From Chamaea fasciata (taxonomy: Eukaryota; Chordata; Aves; Passeriformes; Sylviidae), in assembly GCA_029207755.1 (NCBI GenBank), contig JARCOQ010000001.1, forward strand, positions 91,189,637 through 91,253,636: 64,000 nt of DNA, read 5' to 3'. How positions within the stretch are numbered: the stretch's first letter is position 1; each line of letters opens with the position of its first letter. Shown here piece after piece: positions 12,791 to 24,400 of the stretch. Made by a program: the position numbers and the translations under genes. The notes beneath the pieces were generated by a model. The model ran no database searches and had not been told where the DNA came from. It was given only the letters and a program-made list of their open reading frames with translations.

Positions 12791-12856
12791 CTCTAAATCA
12801 GGACCATATTGCAAGTTGGAAGAGAATAGGGAGGGGAGGAGGGCAAACTTTCCTTT

Positions 12857-12878
12857 CAGCAGTTTTAAAAAACTGCTG
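12857..12878. repeat. Perfect inverted repeat, 10-base arms
   Basis: CAGCAGTTTT is followed after two A residues by its exact reverse complement. Transcribed, it would form a tight 10-bp hairpin. It is too short for a microRNA precursor and has no T-run that would suggest a bacterial-type terminator. Confidence 0.9.
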
Positions 12879-13368
12879 ACTAAAATCTGCATCTATCACC
12901 TTGTTATTGAAAAGTATAAGTAAAAGGTGAGAGAAAATTGTGTCTGATATGGGATGTTTAGTTGACAGACAGCTCATTGTAACAGATGTGGCTCCTTTTA
13001 AATAGCACAGTAAATGAGATCCCAGAAAGACAAGGACAAAGGCTAGGAGAGAGCACTTAGTCTAATTAGACAGAGAAATCCATTTCCATTTTAACTGAAT
13101 GCTTCTCTGAATGTGCAGAGATTTCCAAGTTATGAAGCACAAGCAAAGGATGGAGGCTACAGCTATCAGTTCATAATCTGCAAGGCATGGAATAATAATG
13201 GTCCTCATTTTTCAAGCACTGATCTTCAGTAGTTTGTTAGACCTGCACATCAACTCCTCACTAAAGCACCTGCAGATTAATGGCATGCTAGAAAGCTTTT
13301 CATCTGGTGTGTACACGGGGAGAAATTTTAAAGAAAACAAAGAACGGCTTTAAAATTTGTTCCATTAT

Positions 13369-13415
13369 TAAAAAAAAAAAAAAACAAAAACCAAAAAAAC
13401 CCCCAAAAAACCACA
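13369..13415. repeat. A-rich tract with C interruptions
   Basis: A run of about 15 A residues is followed by A-runs broken by C and a CCCCC group. It resembles a decayed poly-A tract, but no retroposed gene body can be recognised upstream. Confidence 0.85.
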
Positions 13416-13700
13416 AAGGAAAGGACTGGTAGTCCAGATTTTTACTTATGCCAAACTTGAAGGAGAAACAAAAATTAAGACACAGAGAAAAAGACGCAGA
13501 ATTGGTACTACGGTTTCTATAGCAATCAGCACTCCAGACTTGCCATGCCTTTCTGTGTGTGCTTTATGCTCGCCACAAGATATTTAAGGCAGAACCCCTT
13601 TCCTCTGACTTCAACTCTTTCATTGTGAGTTGTTCATGTATTACTACCCTTATAAATGTACATGAACCAGAGTTTTGCAGGATCCTCCTACAGTTAACTT

Positions 13701-13704
13701 GGGG

Positions 13705-13735
<31 letters not shown>
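13701..13735. repeat. (GA)n microsatellite
   Basis: About 35 bases of GAGAGA with one AAAG interruption. The purine strand is the plus strand. The short arginine/glutamate-rich reading frame across it is an artefact of the repeat. Confidence 0.95.
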
Positions 13736-15120
13736 GCATCTCCAAAGTTTATTTTATCTTGTTCAGGGCATGTATCTGAGCCCGGCACCTCTGGAGGGTT
13801 AATCTATCTGAGGGTTAAACCTATTGCCCTGTACTGGCTGTAGAGGACAAATGCTTCAGGTTAGCAGATGTGCTTCCAGACAGAGTGTTAGGTTGCGATT
13901 TTATGAGATGTGATTTTGCACTTGTCTCCAGAAAACGCTGAAAAATTTTCAACAGAGGTCTGTGCACTTACTTATTTTTGATCTTTCTCTGTTCTACCTA
14001 AAAAGAACAGGGAGGAATCCAGAAAGGGAAGCTCAAGAAAATGGAGAACATGACTAACTTTGGTTGACTGTTTTTGAGTGAGCAGACAGCCAAAATGTAG
14101 AGCCTTGGACATTATGTGGAATAACCAGGTATCCAGTCGAGTAGTTTTGATGCAACATTTGTGTTTTTCTAAATAAGTAATTCAGCTTTCTTGGAACCTG
14201 GGGAATCAAATGAATGGAAAATGTTTCTCAGCCCTCACCTCTATACCTCTCCTGCCAGCATTTCCCTGACTTCCTTGAGAGCCTTTATTTGCAGTCCTGC
14301 TACAGTGCTTATGCAAATCTTGTTTTTGGTGGTGGTTTTGGATATCTTTTTCTGCACCCTACCAATAAGTAGCGTGTGCTAACAGGGCAATAGCAGTGAA
14401 GACAGTGCAATGTGATTTTCAGAGAGCCATGGGAACCCAAAGTCTATGGGTCATCTTCAGTCTGGCTGCTGTCATACTGAAGCCTGAGCTGCAGTGCATT
14501 TTCACTGCTCTTGTCCATACCAGCTGCATTGACCAGGAGGGATATGCTATCATTAGTGAAAGACTAACTAAAAAGTCTGGCAAGAGAGTGAAGTGAGGAG
14601 AAATAGCAAGTGATTGTTTTCTCCAAGGGAAAAAACCTGAATCTCCTTTTCCAGATTCAGCACCTCTTTAAAAGTGTAGGAGTAGGAGCATGGAATGATG
14701 AGCACTGCTCCTTCCCACGTCTCCAAATATAGGAACAATGTCTAGGATAGAAACATAATTTTAGGAAGGATTTGATACTTCTGAACTGTGCTCCTTGCCT
14801 GTAAAGGAAAGTTTCATTAATTTAAAAGGAAAAGCAAAACCTCTTGTCAGTATGACAACAGCAGCTTTCTAGATGGGCTGAGGAATAGTGCAGTGTCTTA
14901 GTAACGTATGAGCCAAACAAATACTGTTTCTTTGAGCCTGGGATCTGCCAGACTCTTGCCAGTGGTGTTTAACAGGCAAATTGCTTAACAATTACAGGAT
15001 GGGTTCTGCAACTGGGATCTGTGCAGGTGCAGGCTCCTGGTTATAGGCCAGGCAGATTTTGCAATGCCACAGGCTAAAATTATTTCAAAAGGAAAACATG
15101 ATGAAACTGTGTTTGCTTCC

Positions 15121-15208
15121 ATGTGTGTGTGTGTACCCATAAGTTTATAAACGCACACACCTTTATGTGTGTGTGGGCATGTGTGAACACAGATACATGT
15201 GTGTTTGA
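15121..15208. repeat. Interrupted TG/CA alternating tracts
   Basis: TG runs at 15122-15134 and about 15165-15175 flank a CACACAC run at about 15153-15160, with further TGTGTG downstream. The alternating purine-pyrimidine sequence and opposed TG and CA runs could pair with each other. It is probably a decayed dinucleotide microsatellite. Confidence 0.85.
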
Positions 15209-15652
15209 ACTCTTCATTGGCAGTATGTGGAGCTGCATAAAAATCTTCCCAGCATTGCTGGTGATGAATGAACCCCAGTGGACTGAGTTTAGTTTCATGA
15301 CTCTGAAATGAAAAAAAGTCATCCTCAGCTCTGAAGATTAGCAGCACATAAAATTATGAAATAATGGATGTTAGAAACTCAGCAATTTTATTTAATTTTT
15401 TTTTTTTTGTGTTTTCAAATGGCATGGGGTAATGTGGGCACAATAGTGCCTTGCAAGAACAAGCTGGGCCAAGATACCAATCTCAGCTGGATTTCTTAGT
15501 GAGTGGGGCCAGGTAGTTAAGCACATAGGGCAGTGTTTTCCAGACTTAGGAGCTTGTGGACTTCATTTGTTTACAAAGCCACAGAATAGGAAATGTACAG
15601 AGTTATTTATCTATGATTTTGATCAGAGACAGCCTTAAGTGAGATACTAAGA

Positions 15653-15694
15653 GAATTAGCTGTGGAATAGATTAGAATTAGCTGTGGAATAGAT
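15653..15694. repeat. 22-bp direct tandem duplication
   Basis: The unit beginning GAATTAGCTGTGGAATAGAT occurs twice head to tail, at 15653-15674 and from 15675. The second copy matches for at least 20 bases. It looks like a recent slippage or duplication event. Confidence 0.93.
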
Positions 15695-15739
15695 TTTGGT
15701 GACAGATGTCCTGTGCTCTGCTGTTATGTAAAAAGTTAC

Positions 15740-15960
15740 CTTACCTTCTCTGTCAGCTGCGATATCTGGCTATAATTAGAAGAAGTAATATCTGTCAAAT
15801 AATTGGTTATGCACATTTTGATTAATTTCCTGAGACAACTCCACTCCTGTGCCACTTCTCAATCTCCCTGTGATTTTTAATTTTCTCATTTGGGGAGAAC
15901 TTTCAGTTAATTAGATTCCAAAATCTTGCGAACAGCTCTGTAAATATACGTGGTAAGATT
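15740..15960. promoter_or_regulatory. Candidate conserved AT-rich block with homeodomain/TALE-like cores
   Basis: The block includes TATAATTAG, TGTCAAATAATTGG, GATTAATTT and TTAATTAG (15907-15914) within unique sequence. TGTCA next to TAATTGG recalls a paired TALE/homeodomain arrangement. Regulatory function is inferred from motif density alone. Confidence 0.3.
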
Positions 15961-16004
15961 TATTTCTTTATATTGGTGAGATCCTGGTATATGTGTTGTA
16001 TGAC

Positions 16005-16032
16005 TATATAATATATATATATATAATATATA
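16005..16032. repeat. (AT)n microsatellite
   Basis: About 28 bases of alternating TA with two AA interruptions. It is a short, easily unwound tract and is likely variable in length. Confidence 0.93.
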
Positions 16033-16544
16033 AGCAATGCATGGTAATCTTAAGAAATGTCCTCTAAGTTATACAGCACATTTCTATGGAAAATGGAAAA
16101 GAAAAACTATGGTAGAAATTTTTCCATTAAAGTTTAGTTATGCTATGAAGAGGGACTATAAGAGTCTAGGAGTGCTGTAAGCCTGCTTTGCTGGTTGGTC
16201 ATGCTTCAACCAGTTAAGATTGTGAAAGATGTTTTTGGTGAGATGAAATGTTTTGAAATGTGAGGCTTGTTCATCCCATAGTGGATTTGTTTAATGCCTT
16301 TAATTTTTTTTAGAAAAGGAGTTATCCTGAAGATTTCCTAGAATCTTGAATTCGGTATATCTGTCAGACAGCAATGATTAACTTCTTCAAAATGCAAAAT
16401 CATAACGAGCAAGAGGAGAACACATGCTTTAAGAAAAAGTGTTGTCCCAGGCACGGGACCAGCTGAAAGACGGGGAAAAGTTGTGGAGAAAACCAAGGAG
16501 ATCAGTTCCCAGTCTTCCGCAGGGGTACTGCTTCGATAGCATCT

Positions 16545-16830
16545 GTGTGCTGCATTGGCAGGCGAGCTGCCCGAGGGGCTGCAGTCATCTCCAGCGGATC
16601 CACAGGTGCTGGAGCGCGGGGCTGGCTGCGGATTCATGCCAGGCGCCCCGTGCCGTGCTGGCTGCGCTGCCCCGGGCTCCGCTCGGGCAGGGGAGCGGGT
16701 GGCAGCAGCCACAGCGCCAGCCCCGGCCCTCCCACCAGCGACAGGCACCGGCACGCTGCGATGGCGCTAGCCCGAGGAGCCTCCAGGCTCAGGGCAGGGC
16801 TTGGGATGGAGAGGTGCTTTTCCGTGGCTT
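16545..16830. promoter_or_regulatory. CpG-rich island, candidate promoter or first exon
   Basis: By hand count, 16561-16800 is about 75 percent G+C with about 21 CpG dinucleotides, an observed/expected ratio close to 0.6. That just meets the usual island criteria, while flanking DNA is AT-rich and nearly CpG-free. Several frames stay open through it on both strands, as expected for GC-rich DNA; none has a recognisable domain. No clear TATA box or initiator was identified. It could be a promoter of an unannotated transcript, an alternative first exon of a host gene, or a GC-rich island without promoter activity. Transcription direction is unknown. Confidence 0.5.
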
Positions 16831-18220
16831 TGTATAGATAAGAAAGCATTAAACATCCAGTACTTGTCTGGAATAAGGGTAACTGGAGAAAGAGCGGGTT
16901 TTTATCTTCTTCTTCTTTCAGCACTCGGTTTTCGGCACACAGTAGTAACTGCAGCCCACCCCAAATGTGCTGTTATATTGAAGCAATAGTGCAATATCTT
17001 TATGGAGCATATACTGCTGATTATCTCTCCTTATAAAATTTTTGAATGAGATCCACCTGCATTTTGGCAAAGATGCAGGTCAAACATCTTAAGCTCATGA
17101 TGAATTCCTGGGCCTTTTAAAACACTTTGGAGACTTTTACTGATTTGAAAGGTGCTAAGATTTTTCCATAATATGGTGTAAAAAGACTTGACTTTGATAC
17201 CGCCTTTTGATATTAAGCTTCTTCTCAATCCAATCTCTACTTATTTTCTATGTGAGTTCACCCTCCTCTATGGAGAAGGCAGAGTTTTTACTCCAGAGCT
17301 GACCTGGGGATGGAGTCACTGTGACCAAATCTTGCTGGGTATAGGGATTTCCCTCCTGACCTGCAAGTTGCTCAGGAGATGGAGTCTCCAGAGGAACCCT
17401 GGGACTCATAGGGCAAGGCAGGGGAGGCTAAGCGTCCTTTGTTCTTCCTGGGGTGATGAGCAGGATGCACACCTGTGCACAGGAGGGAACTGCACTGGGA
17501 TGCTCCCTCCTTGCTGGAAGATGTGGCAGGCATTGCACTCAGCCGTCCTCTTCCTAGCTCCATCTTGCTTTGAGGAGCATAGATCTGTGGTGTCGCTGTT
17601 TTTAGTCACTTTACAGTACCCGAGGCAGAGCACCAAGGGTGAGATACATCCCACCTTACTCCTCTAGACCTTTTGGCAAGGCCACTCCAATTGAGTGTGA
17701 AGAAAGTGGACTGGACAGTGCCTCCTGCTGTGCTGTGACAGATAGTGCCATGAAGTGGATGTGATGTGGTTGTTAGGCTGTAATTCAGGTCATACTGAGC
17801 AGTATTGATTGGTGTTGGTTCAGCGCTTGCCATGTATTTTATCAATTTACCTTTGTGACTGTATTCCTGCTCTGCTTCTTTTACTTCTAATTCTCTTTGC
17901 CTCCAGTTTTTGTAACTCCTAATCTTCCTGTGTTTGATTTCTAGTAGTATTTCTTTAGTCCTCTGTTACAGGAAAGCTTTTTTAGTGAAGCTATACTTTC
18001 CTTCCTTTGCTTCCTTTCCCTTTGTTTGCTTTTTAAAATCTTTTTTTTCAAGAAATCCACCTGCTCTTCTTGATACATCAATTCCATTAAGAGATTCAGC
18101 TTCTAAAATATTTTGCCCTCAGCAGAAGAAACAAGTATAAATGCAGGTGTTTTGCAATAAAGCTCAGGGGTGCAGAAACTGGTTTTATAGCAGATCTTGT
18201 CAAATAGGATTTACAGAACC

Positions 18221-18250
18221 CGATAACATAATACAGTTCGATAACATAAT
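18221..18250. repeat. Short partial tandem repeat, period 18
   Basis: CGATAACATAAT occurs at 18221-18232 and again at 18239-18250. This is one and two-thirds copies of an 18-base unit, probably a small slippage duplication. Confidence 0.85.
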
Positions 18251-19865
18251 GCCTTCGGGAACAGTTCTCCTGGCCATCTGTGGAACTGCACGGTTACACC
18301 AGCTGAAGATCTGGTAGCCTGTTTTCAAGATGTTGTTTGTAAATATGCACTGAAAACCTGAAAGAATAATTGTAGCTAAGTGTATTTAGCTGGGTGCAAT
18401 TCACTGCGGGTATTAATTTTGGACTTTCACTGAAAGCAAGGAAGACAATGTTGACTGCTGGGTTGTTTCAGCACTGGCTGGTACTAAAATAAGGTAGGGA
18501 GCTAAAATATCTTCCTAGAAATTTGCAGCTGCCTATATAGCAAAATCAGGGTTGAAACTAAAGAGTTCCTGACTCACAGCAGTGCTCAGAACAAGGAATG
18601 TGCTACCTGTGTGTCACATACCTTTAACACACAGATCTGCCACATCAAGGTTGTAAGAAATGCAACACAGGAAAAAAAGAGCAAGTTTGTGCCAGTCAAA
18701 AAAGTAAAAGATAAATAATACACAGTTAAGCCACAATGTGCACAAAATTTACCTTCAGTGAGGGGATGCAGAGCATCAGAAAGAAGGCTATAGGATTTTT
18801 AAACCATTTTTTTAGTTGCAAGAGATATAAAATGTCCAGTAGTAATTGTGAATCCCCACAGATAACAATTAGAATAATTTAAAGATCTCAGATTTATATT
18901 CCTGGCTGAAGTTCAGAGTTATCAATTAGAAAATGCTTTCTAGGATCTTATTACAGCCTTTGTGTAGGAGGAAATTTGAAACTCACAGCCCAGAAGAGTG
19001 GTGGTTGATAGCAAAAGGGGGAAAGGAATGTCAAAATATGTATTATGGAACTGTGATAAAGTACCATCTTTTTGGAAATCTCTCCTTGTGAATAGTGCAC
19101 AAGTGCCTGTTCTCCATCCTCTTTCATCCAATGTTCTCTTTAATGACCTGGGTCATGGAACACTTAGCAAGCCCAAAGCTAAAACAAATCTGAGAAAGAC
19201 TGCAAGCAAACAGGAAAAGAGTTAGAATTAAAAGCAATTCTGAAAAACTGAAGTTTTTTCCTAAATATAAGATGAAATTCCACAGTGCCTGGGGGGCAAC
19301 AAAAAAGTTATTAATAAATAAAGGGTGAGAAACTGTTGGTTTCTTCCAGGAAAGAACTCAGAGAGATGTTGGACCACAAGCCAAACAGATGTGAACAATG
19401 TCAGCCTGCTGTGAAGAGGAGAAAGTCCACCCTGTGACATGTAAACAACCAATACATGAAATGATGCTTCCACTGCTAAAGTTATTTCATGTCCAGTGTC
19501 TGGCACTGTGCCTCACAAAAGCCATTGATCACTTGGAGAGGATGAAGTGAAGATTAAGTTATTTAAAAACATGATCTAAATACATAGCCTGAGAGGAAAA
19601 AAAGGCAAAGATTTGGGTTACTGACTCTAAGGGAGAGCAGATTGGTGGAGGAAATGGGACAGGATAACAGTTTTCAGGTGGAAAGAGAGGGGAATGATCC
19701 GTTCTCTACATCTGTAGCAGCAAAGCAAGAAGCATTGGTCAGAAGCTGCAGAGAGAAGGACCTGGGAGAGAAAGCAAGAGAAAATATGAGGATAGCAAGG
19801 AACTGGACAAGAACATCTGTGGAGATAGGGATCTGTCCTCCTTGGTGAGGTGTTTTTCAGAGCAG

Positions 19866-19964
19866 GGGAGACAAGCAACCACTAGGAATGGCCTTGAGAT
19901 ACAGCTTATCCTACCCTGGGACACCTCAAGGTGTTTTCCAGCTCTGTCTCCTGTGATTCCACAA
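19866..19964 (+). mobile_element. Doubtful degraded CR1 3' end, plus orientation
   Basis: The tail 'acacctcaaggtgttttccagctctg' followed by CTGTGATTCCACAATG resembles the sense-strand CR1 terminus (a 'ggtcccttccaac' block, then imperfect TATGATTC-like repeats). The upstream 'ccactaggaatggcc' and 'ccctgggac' blocks are also suggestive. The match is short and degenerate, so this could be chance. Confidence 0.35.
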
Positions 19965-20619
19965 TGTCTGTTTTGGTGAAAGGTGCAGGAATGATGCCAC
20001 TTTTGCAGAAAGTGTGGGACAGTGAGAGGATAAACTTGTCACGCACCACCATATCTGTGTTGATGCTCGTGAGTGTTTATCCACTGACAGCCAGCAAATA
20101 CATCACCCCCACACTTACCTTAGAACTGTAGAACTGCACTTTAGTGTTGTGCTTTGTGGTGATTGAAAAAAAAATTATGGCATCACAAGGATGCCCTCAA
20201 GCCCGTTAGCAACTCCCACAGCTTTCTTGCACACACATTAGTCTTGCATTCTTCTGAGGAGCCTTTGTTGTAGTGCTGCTTTTCCCCTCAGTCTCTCTGA
20301 GTAGGTAAGAATATTTGTTCTGCACATCATCCAGGCTCCCTGTCACTGGTCTTTTGGTAGATGTTGTGGTGCCAGCAGAAAGAAGTGCTTTAGATAATGG
20401 GGTATGTACTGGGAAACAAGCATTGCTGATGACACTCCTATGGAAAGAGGCAGCTTGAACGCATTTTGAAAAGCTATGGGAATTCAATTTCATGGACACA
20501 GGCTGTTCTCTGCCAGGGTATCTTACTCCTCCAGGATGGTCCTGGTCATCTTTCTTTTGCGAATATGGATGGAACCTCACTTGTCAGGAAATTCCCCTAA
20601 AGCAGCAGCTGCTGTTGAA

Positions 20620-20650
20620 GAGAATCACTGCCATGAGAGCAGTGATTCTC
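20620..20650. repeat. Perfect 12-bp inverted repeat with 7-base loop
   Basis: GAGAATCACTGC (20620-20631) and GCAGTGATTCTC (20639-20650) are exact reverse complements around CATGAGA. Pairing does not continue well beyond the perfect arms, so the stem is shorter than a usual microRNA precursor. It may be a small inverted duplication. Confidence 0.93.
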
Positions 20651-22809
20651 CAAGCTCAATCCAACAGTCAACATGACTTCACTTAAAGAAAGGTAGCCCT
20701 GAAGAGATTCTCTAGCTCCAAGACCAATACACAGTGATACTAATGCATTACCCAAGCTACCCCAGTTTCAACAGATCGACAGCAACTTTCCAGCCTGTAT
20801 GGCTGTTCCCAGACTATCTGACCCAGATGAAGCCAAAAACTAACAGACAAAAGAAGATGAAGCCCCTTTGGTCTAAGCTCTGAATGCAGTGTGTCTGGTG
20901 TTCATCTCAACATGGCACAGGGGGGATTCAAAGTGCCTTTTCAAGTGTGTCTCTCCATCTTGTACTAATACTAGAAGGAAAAAAACCACATGCATTTTAG
21001 AAATTGCCTCTCACTCAATATGGCAGTATTTGACTGTGTTTGTGAAACCACTTCAGAATTATACTTAAACAAAAGGATAAAAAAATTCCTCCTTCAATAG
21101 TGCCTGAACAGATTGGTCTGTCTGATATTGTTCCAGTATGAGGGCAGTGAGAGAAGTATTTTCACGAAAAATCACTTACCAGGAAAGATGGTCCACTTTC
21201 TTAAAACTGTCATAATTCATATATTTTATATATATTCTTTTTATTATTTCCCAGTGCATTAGAAACAAACTAGCCATTGCCATTAACATCTTTGAGATTT
21301 TAAAGTTATGGTCACCCTAGGGGTTTCTTCTAACTTTTTTTAAAGTTTGTTTTAATACACTTCATTTATTGAAAAAATTTTCTCACTTGTGTTATCTTGT
21401 AGTGTCACATAACTTCAGATGTTTGACCAGTTTTGGAGTCCAACCCGAATGTTTTTTTCAGTTTAGATCTTTGTGTGTCTCAATGATATAAAAATTAAAG
21501 TTGGAAATATGGTGAAGACTTAGGGTGACTTATAGCAAAGCTGATGTTATTAAATATAAAGAATGATATGAAGAATGATGTTGAATGTATGTACCTTGGT
21601 GTTCCTTTGGGATCCTCTGCCTCCCAAATTTTGCAGCTCAGCTTTTTTACTACCCCAGAAGCTTCAGGGCCTCCCTGAGGAGGCCAGAAAGATGCAACCA
21701 GTTTCAATACATCCTGTAAGAGCCACAAAGTCTGGAGAGTCTCTGGAGGTGCAGGATAGCTGAAGAGGGTCTGGCCAGGGAGACTGATCTCTGAGAGAGT
21801 ATCTTTTAAGACTGTTGAGCGGCAGACAGAGAAAATCTGTCAGATGATATTGAGAAAGAAATTTGTATGCACCAGGGAGATAAAACAGCTCCTAAGAGGG
21901 AAGAAAGAATGAAAGATGCAGGAAAAGTGTTTTCCAGAGCAAGGAGGAAAAGAGGATGTTGGGGTAAGAGAAGAGAAAAATAACCTCAGTGGTTTTATTT
22001 CTGGGGCAGTAATCTTGGAGCTGGAGTCTCACGATATTTTAAGTAAATTGTTTTGAAATTGTTTATTGTTGCAAAATTGCTTCTATTCAGCTTGAAAATC
22101 AGGGATGGTGGATAGCCAAAGACCATTTCTATCAACTATCATGTTTGATCACTGGCCACCCACGTAGTGAAAAGTAAATGAGGGAAATTCTACACCTTTT
22201 TACTTTTTAGATTTTTTTTTTTTTTCCCAAGAGCCACAAATGGCAGAAGAGTACATGCCTTCAGTCTTAAAAACTGAGGGAAAGTTCCCAAGGGCAAACC
22301 ATGGAGTGACTCCAGGAATGACCACACTGCTGGATGAGGAGACAAAGCGGCCTGTAATGGTACAGTCCAGCAGAGCTGTGCTCCATTCTTTGAGCCCCCC
22401 ACACCACCTCCCCACACCAGCAGCTGATAACCTCGAGTGGTCATGCAACAAGGATTGGGGTTTGCCCATTTTTTCATTCATATTAATTTTTTTTTTAAAT
22501 GAACCTTTCCAGCATTGATAAATTTTATTCAGTCTTCTACAATGTGAACAGAGTGTGAAATTCTACATTGCTGCACAGTGGAAGGGGAATAGCACTGTCT
22601 TGTAATGTACTTATTTGTCTCCATGAGGGATTGCTGCCAAGCTTCTGTGAATACACTTTTTTTGGCTGCCCTTAAATGAGCAAGAATGCTGAAAATTTAT
22701 TCCCACAATACCCAAAACCTTTTTTCTAATATTTTCTGACATTAAAACACACACAGAAAAACATGTATACACATGTGCAAAACTTTACCAGAATTAAAAA
22801 CAGGGTTTA

Positions 22810-22825
22810 TTTTTTTTTTTTTTTT
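22810..22825. repeat. Poly-T run (16)
   Basis: An uninterrupted homopolymer with no recognisable retroposed sequence attached. A similar 14-base run is at 22212-22225. Confidence 0.95.
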
Positions 22826-24229
22826 GTGATCACAGCATCTCCTTTCCTAAAGCCTCAGAAAAATGCATGGAGATAGTTAAATTATAAGTTTACTCATATG
22901 TTTGGGATTTTTTATATCTCTGTAATGCTAAAATTGTTGTCCTTCTGACAGACAAAAATCAAACAGGAGCAATATGATGCATACCCTCTGCAGCTTTATC
23001 AAGACTGTTTCTGAGATGGAGGAAAAAAGAAGGGAGAATGGTTAAGTCCAGCATTTAAGAAGTAGGCTAAAGTTCACATTCCATAACTGCAGTAGTTTTT
23101 TATTAAAAGAAAAGCAAATAAAAATGACTGATTAAATGTTCCTTGCATCTTTATAAATCTGCTGCTCTCCAAAGAAGGCCAGGCACTTGCTTGGAGTGTG
23201 TACACATGAGTAAGTGAGTGTGTGCATGTTATATCTATTTCTATGAGCAGGACATATTTCTAGCAGTGGCAGGTAGTAGAAATGATGAGTACAAGATGGG
23301 AAAAGGCTTTGGTGATAAATGATCAAATTTTCAGAAACATCTCACCTCATTTGATTTGTTCATAAAATCCATTACAAGAATAAATAGTATTTTCCTACCT
23401 CAGGCATTCTGCGGTTTTTGGTCACAGGATGATGGTTTTCTGCTGTATCTGAAGTTGGAGATTTGATGATTTTTTGTTAAATAGTATGTCATCAGAAAAA
23501 AATACCTGCATTTTTTTTGAAAAAACATTGTGGCATTGGGAAGGTGACAGCATCATCAAACAGTCAGCAGCAGTGTATAGGTAAGGAATTTTTGTGAAGA
23601 ACTTTCTAGCTAGAGCAATCTATTTAATAGCCAGGACTGGGAGAACAAGGGTGAAAGAGCCAAAGGAGTGATTGTGGTGATATAAACGTTTCTGCTGTCA
23701 TTTTTCTTCCTCAGAAAATGAGAGCTTCTTAAATAGCCAGCACTGTCCATTTCCATCAGCTTTGGTGGGGTGGTGGTGGAGGACTCACAAGGAAAAATCT
23801 CTGAGGCTTGCAGAGTCAGAATCAATGTGCAGTTTCCTGCAAATATTGCTTTACAATTTAATCCCAGAAAGTATTATCTGCTGCTACTACTGTTTTTGGC
23901 TACTCTTTTTTTTTCAGTAGCATTCAACCCTTGTGAAGCAATAAAGAAAACATGTTTTTATTCTTTTTGCTGGCCTCCAATGGAAGGTGCTTTTGAGAGT
24001 CCACCTTTCTGCGTGGGCTTGTGGGGAATTTGGTGAGGATTTCTGTCCTTACATATAGCATATTATCGAATATAGCAGCACTTCTGGGTTCCTGAGCCTG
24101 AGGACAGGTTTTCTTAGGATGAAACTAGTGCACATTAGTCTCTGCAAGGAAAACCCAGGCCCAGTGAGAGCAGAGTACACCATGATCCCTTAGAAACCCC
24201 AGACTTTGTGGCAGATAGCTAAGCAGGTA

Positions 24230-24400
24230 ATGTAGGTGCAACCATAGTGAATGACATTTGCATTAATTGCAAATGTTAATGATTAGGCTACAGAGACTCA
24301 AAAATAATTTGGCTTGTTAATGTATGTAAGGCTTTTCATAGCTGGGAGCCTTTATCAGAGGCTAATATACAGTTTTTATGATATTGCTGTAGGGCAGTTT
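24230..24400. promoter_or_regulatory. Candidate enhancer block with palindromic POU/octamer-like site
   Basis: At 24256-24274 ATTTGCATTAATTGCAAAT has perfect 7-base inverted arms (ATTTGCA/TGCAAAT) around TTAAT. Each arm is a near-octamer and the centre is a homeodomain core. It is followed by GTTAATGATTAGG and an AATAATTTGG stretch. Such a dimeric arrangement fits POU-homeodomain proteins. The palindrome is directly visible; the function is inferred. Confidence 0.4.

Larger units (their letters stand above)
12900..16440. other. Non-coding unique sequence with several simple repeats
   Basis: No gene is supported. The interval contains an A-rich tract (13369-13415), a (GA)n microsatellite (13701-13735), TG/CA tracts (15121-15208), a 22-base tandem duplication (15653-15694) and an (AT)n run (16005-16032). 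Frames across the GA and GT repeats are low-complexity artefacts. Parts of 13010-13350 and 15740-15960 look like possible conserved non-coding DNA. Confidence 0.7.
16831..24229. other. Non-coding unique sequence, largely featureless
   Basis: No supported gene over 7.4 kb. Apparent frames of up to 159 codons (17188-17667) carry no domain and overlap frames on the other strand. Contents seen: an 18-base-period duplication at 18221-18250, a possible CR1 end near 19.9 kb, a 12-base perfect hairpin at 20620-20650, and T-runs at 22212-22225 and 22810-22825. Confidence 0.7.

Noticed and set aside
16338..16924. Overlapping Ala/Gly/Arg/Pro-rich frames on both strands over the CpG island
   Set aside because: GC-rich DNA lacks stop codons, so open frames on several phases are expected. 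None has a recognisable domain.
17188..17667. 159-codon plus-strand frame
   Set aside because: No domain, overlapped by frames on the opposite strand, no splice or conservation support.
20590..20670. MicroRNA precursor around the 12-bp hairpin
   Set aside because: Pairing stops after 12 bases on both sides; a precursor needs about two helical turns of stem.
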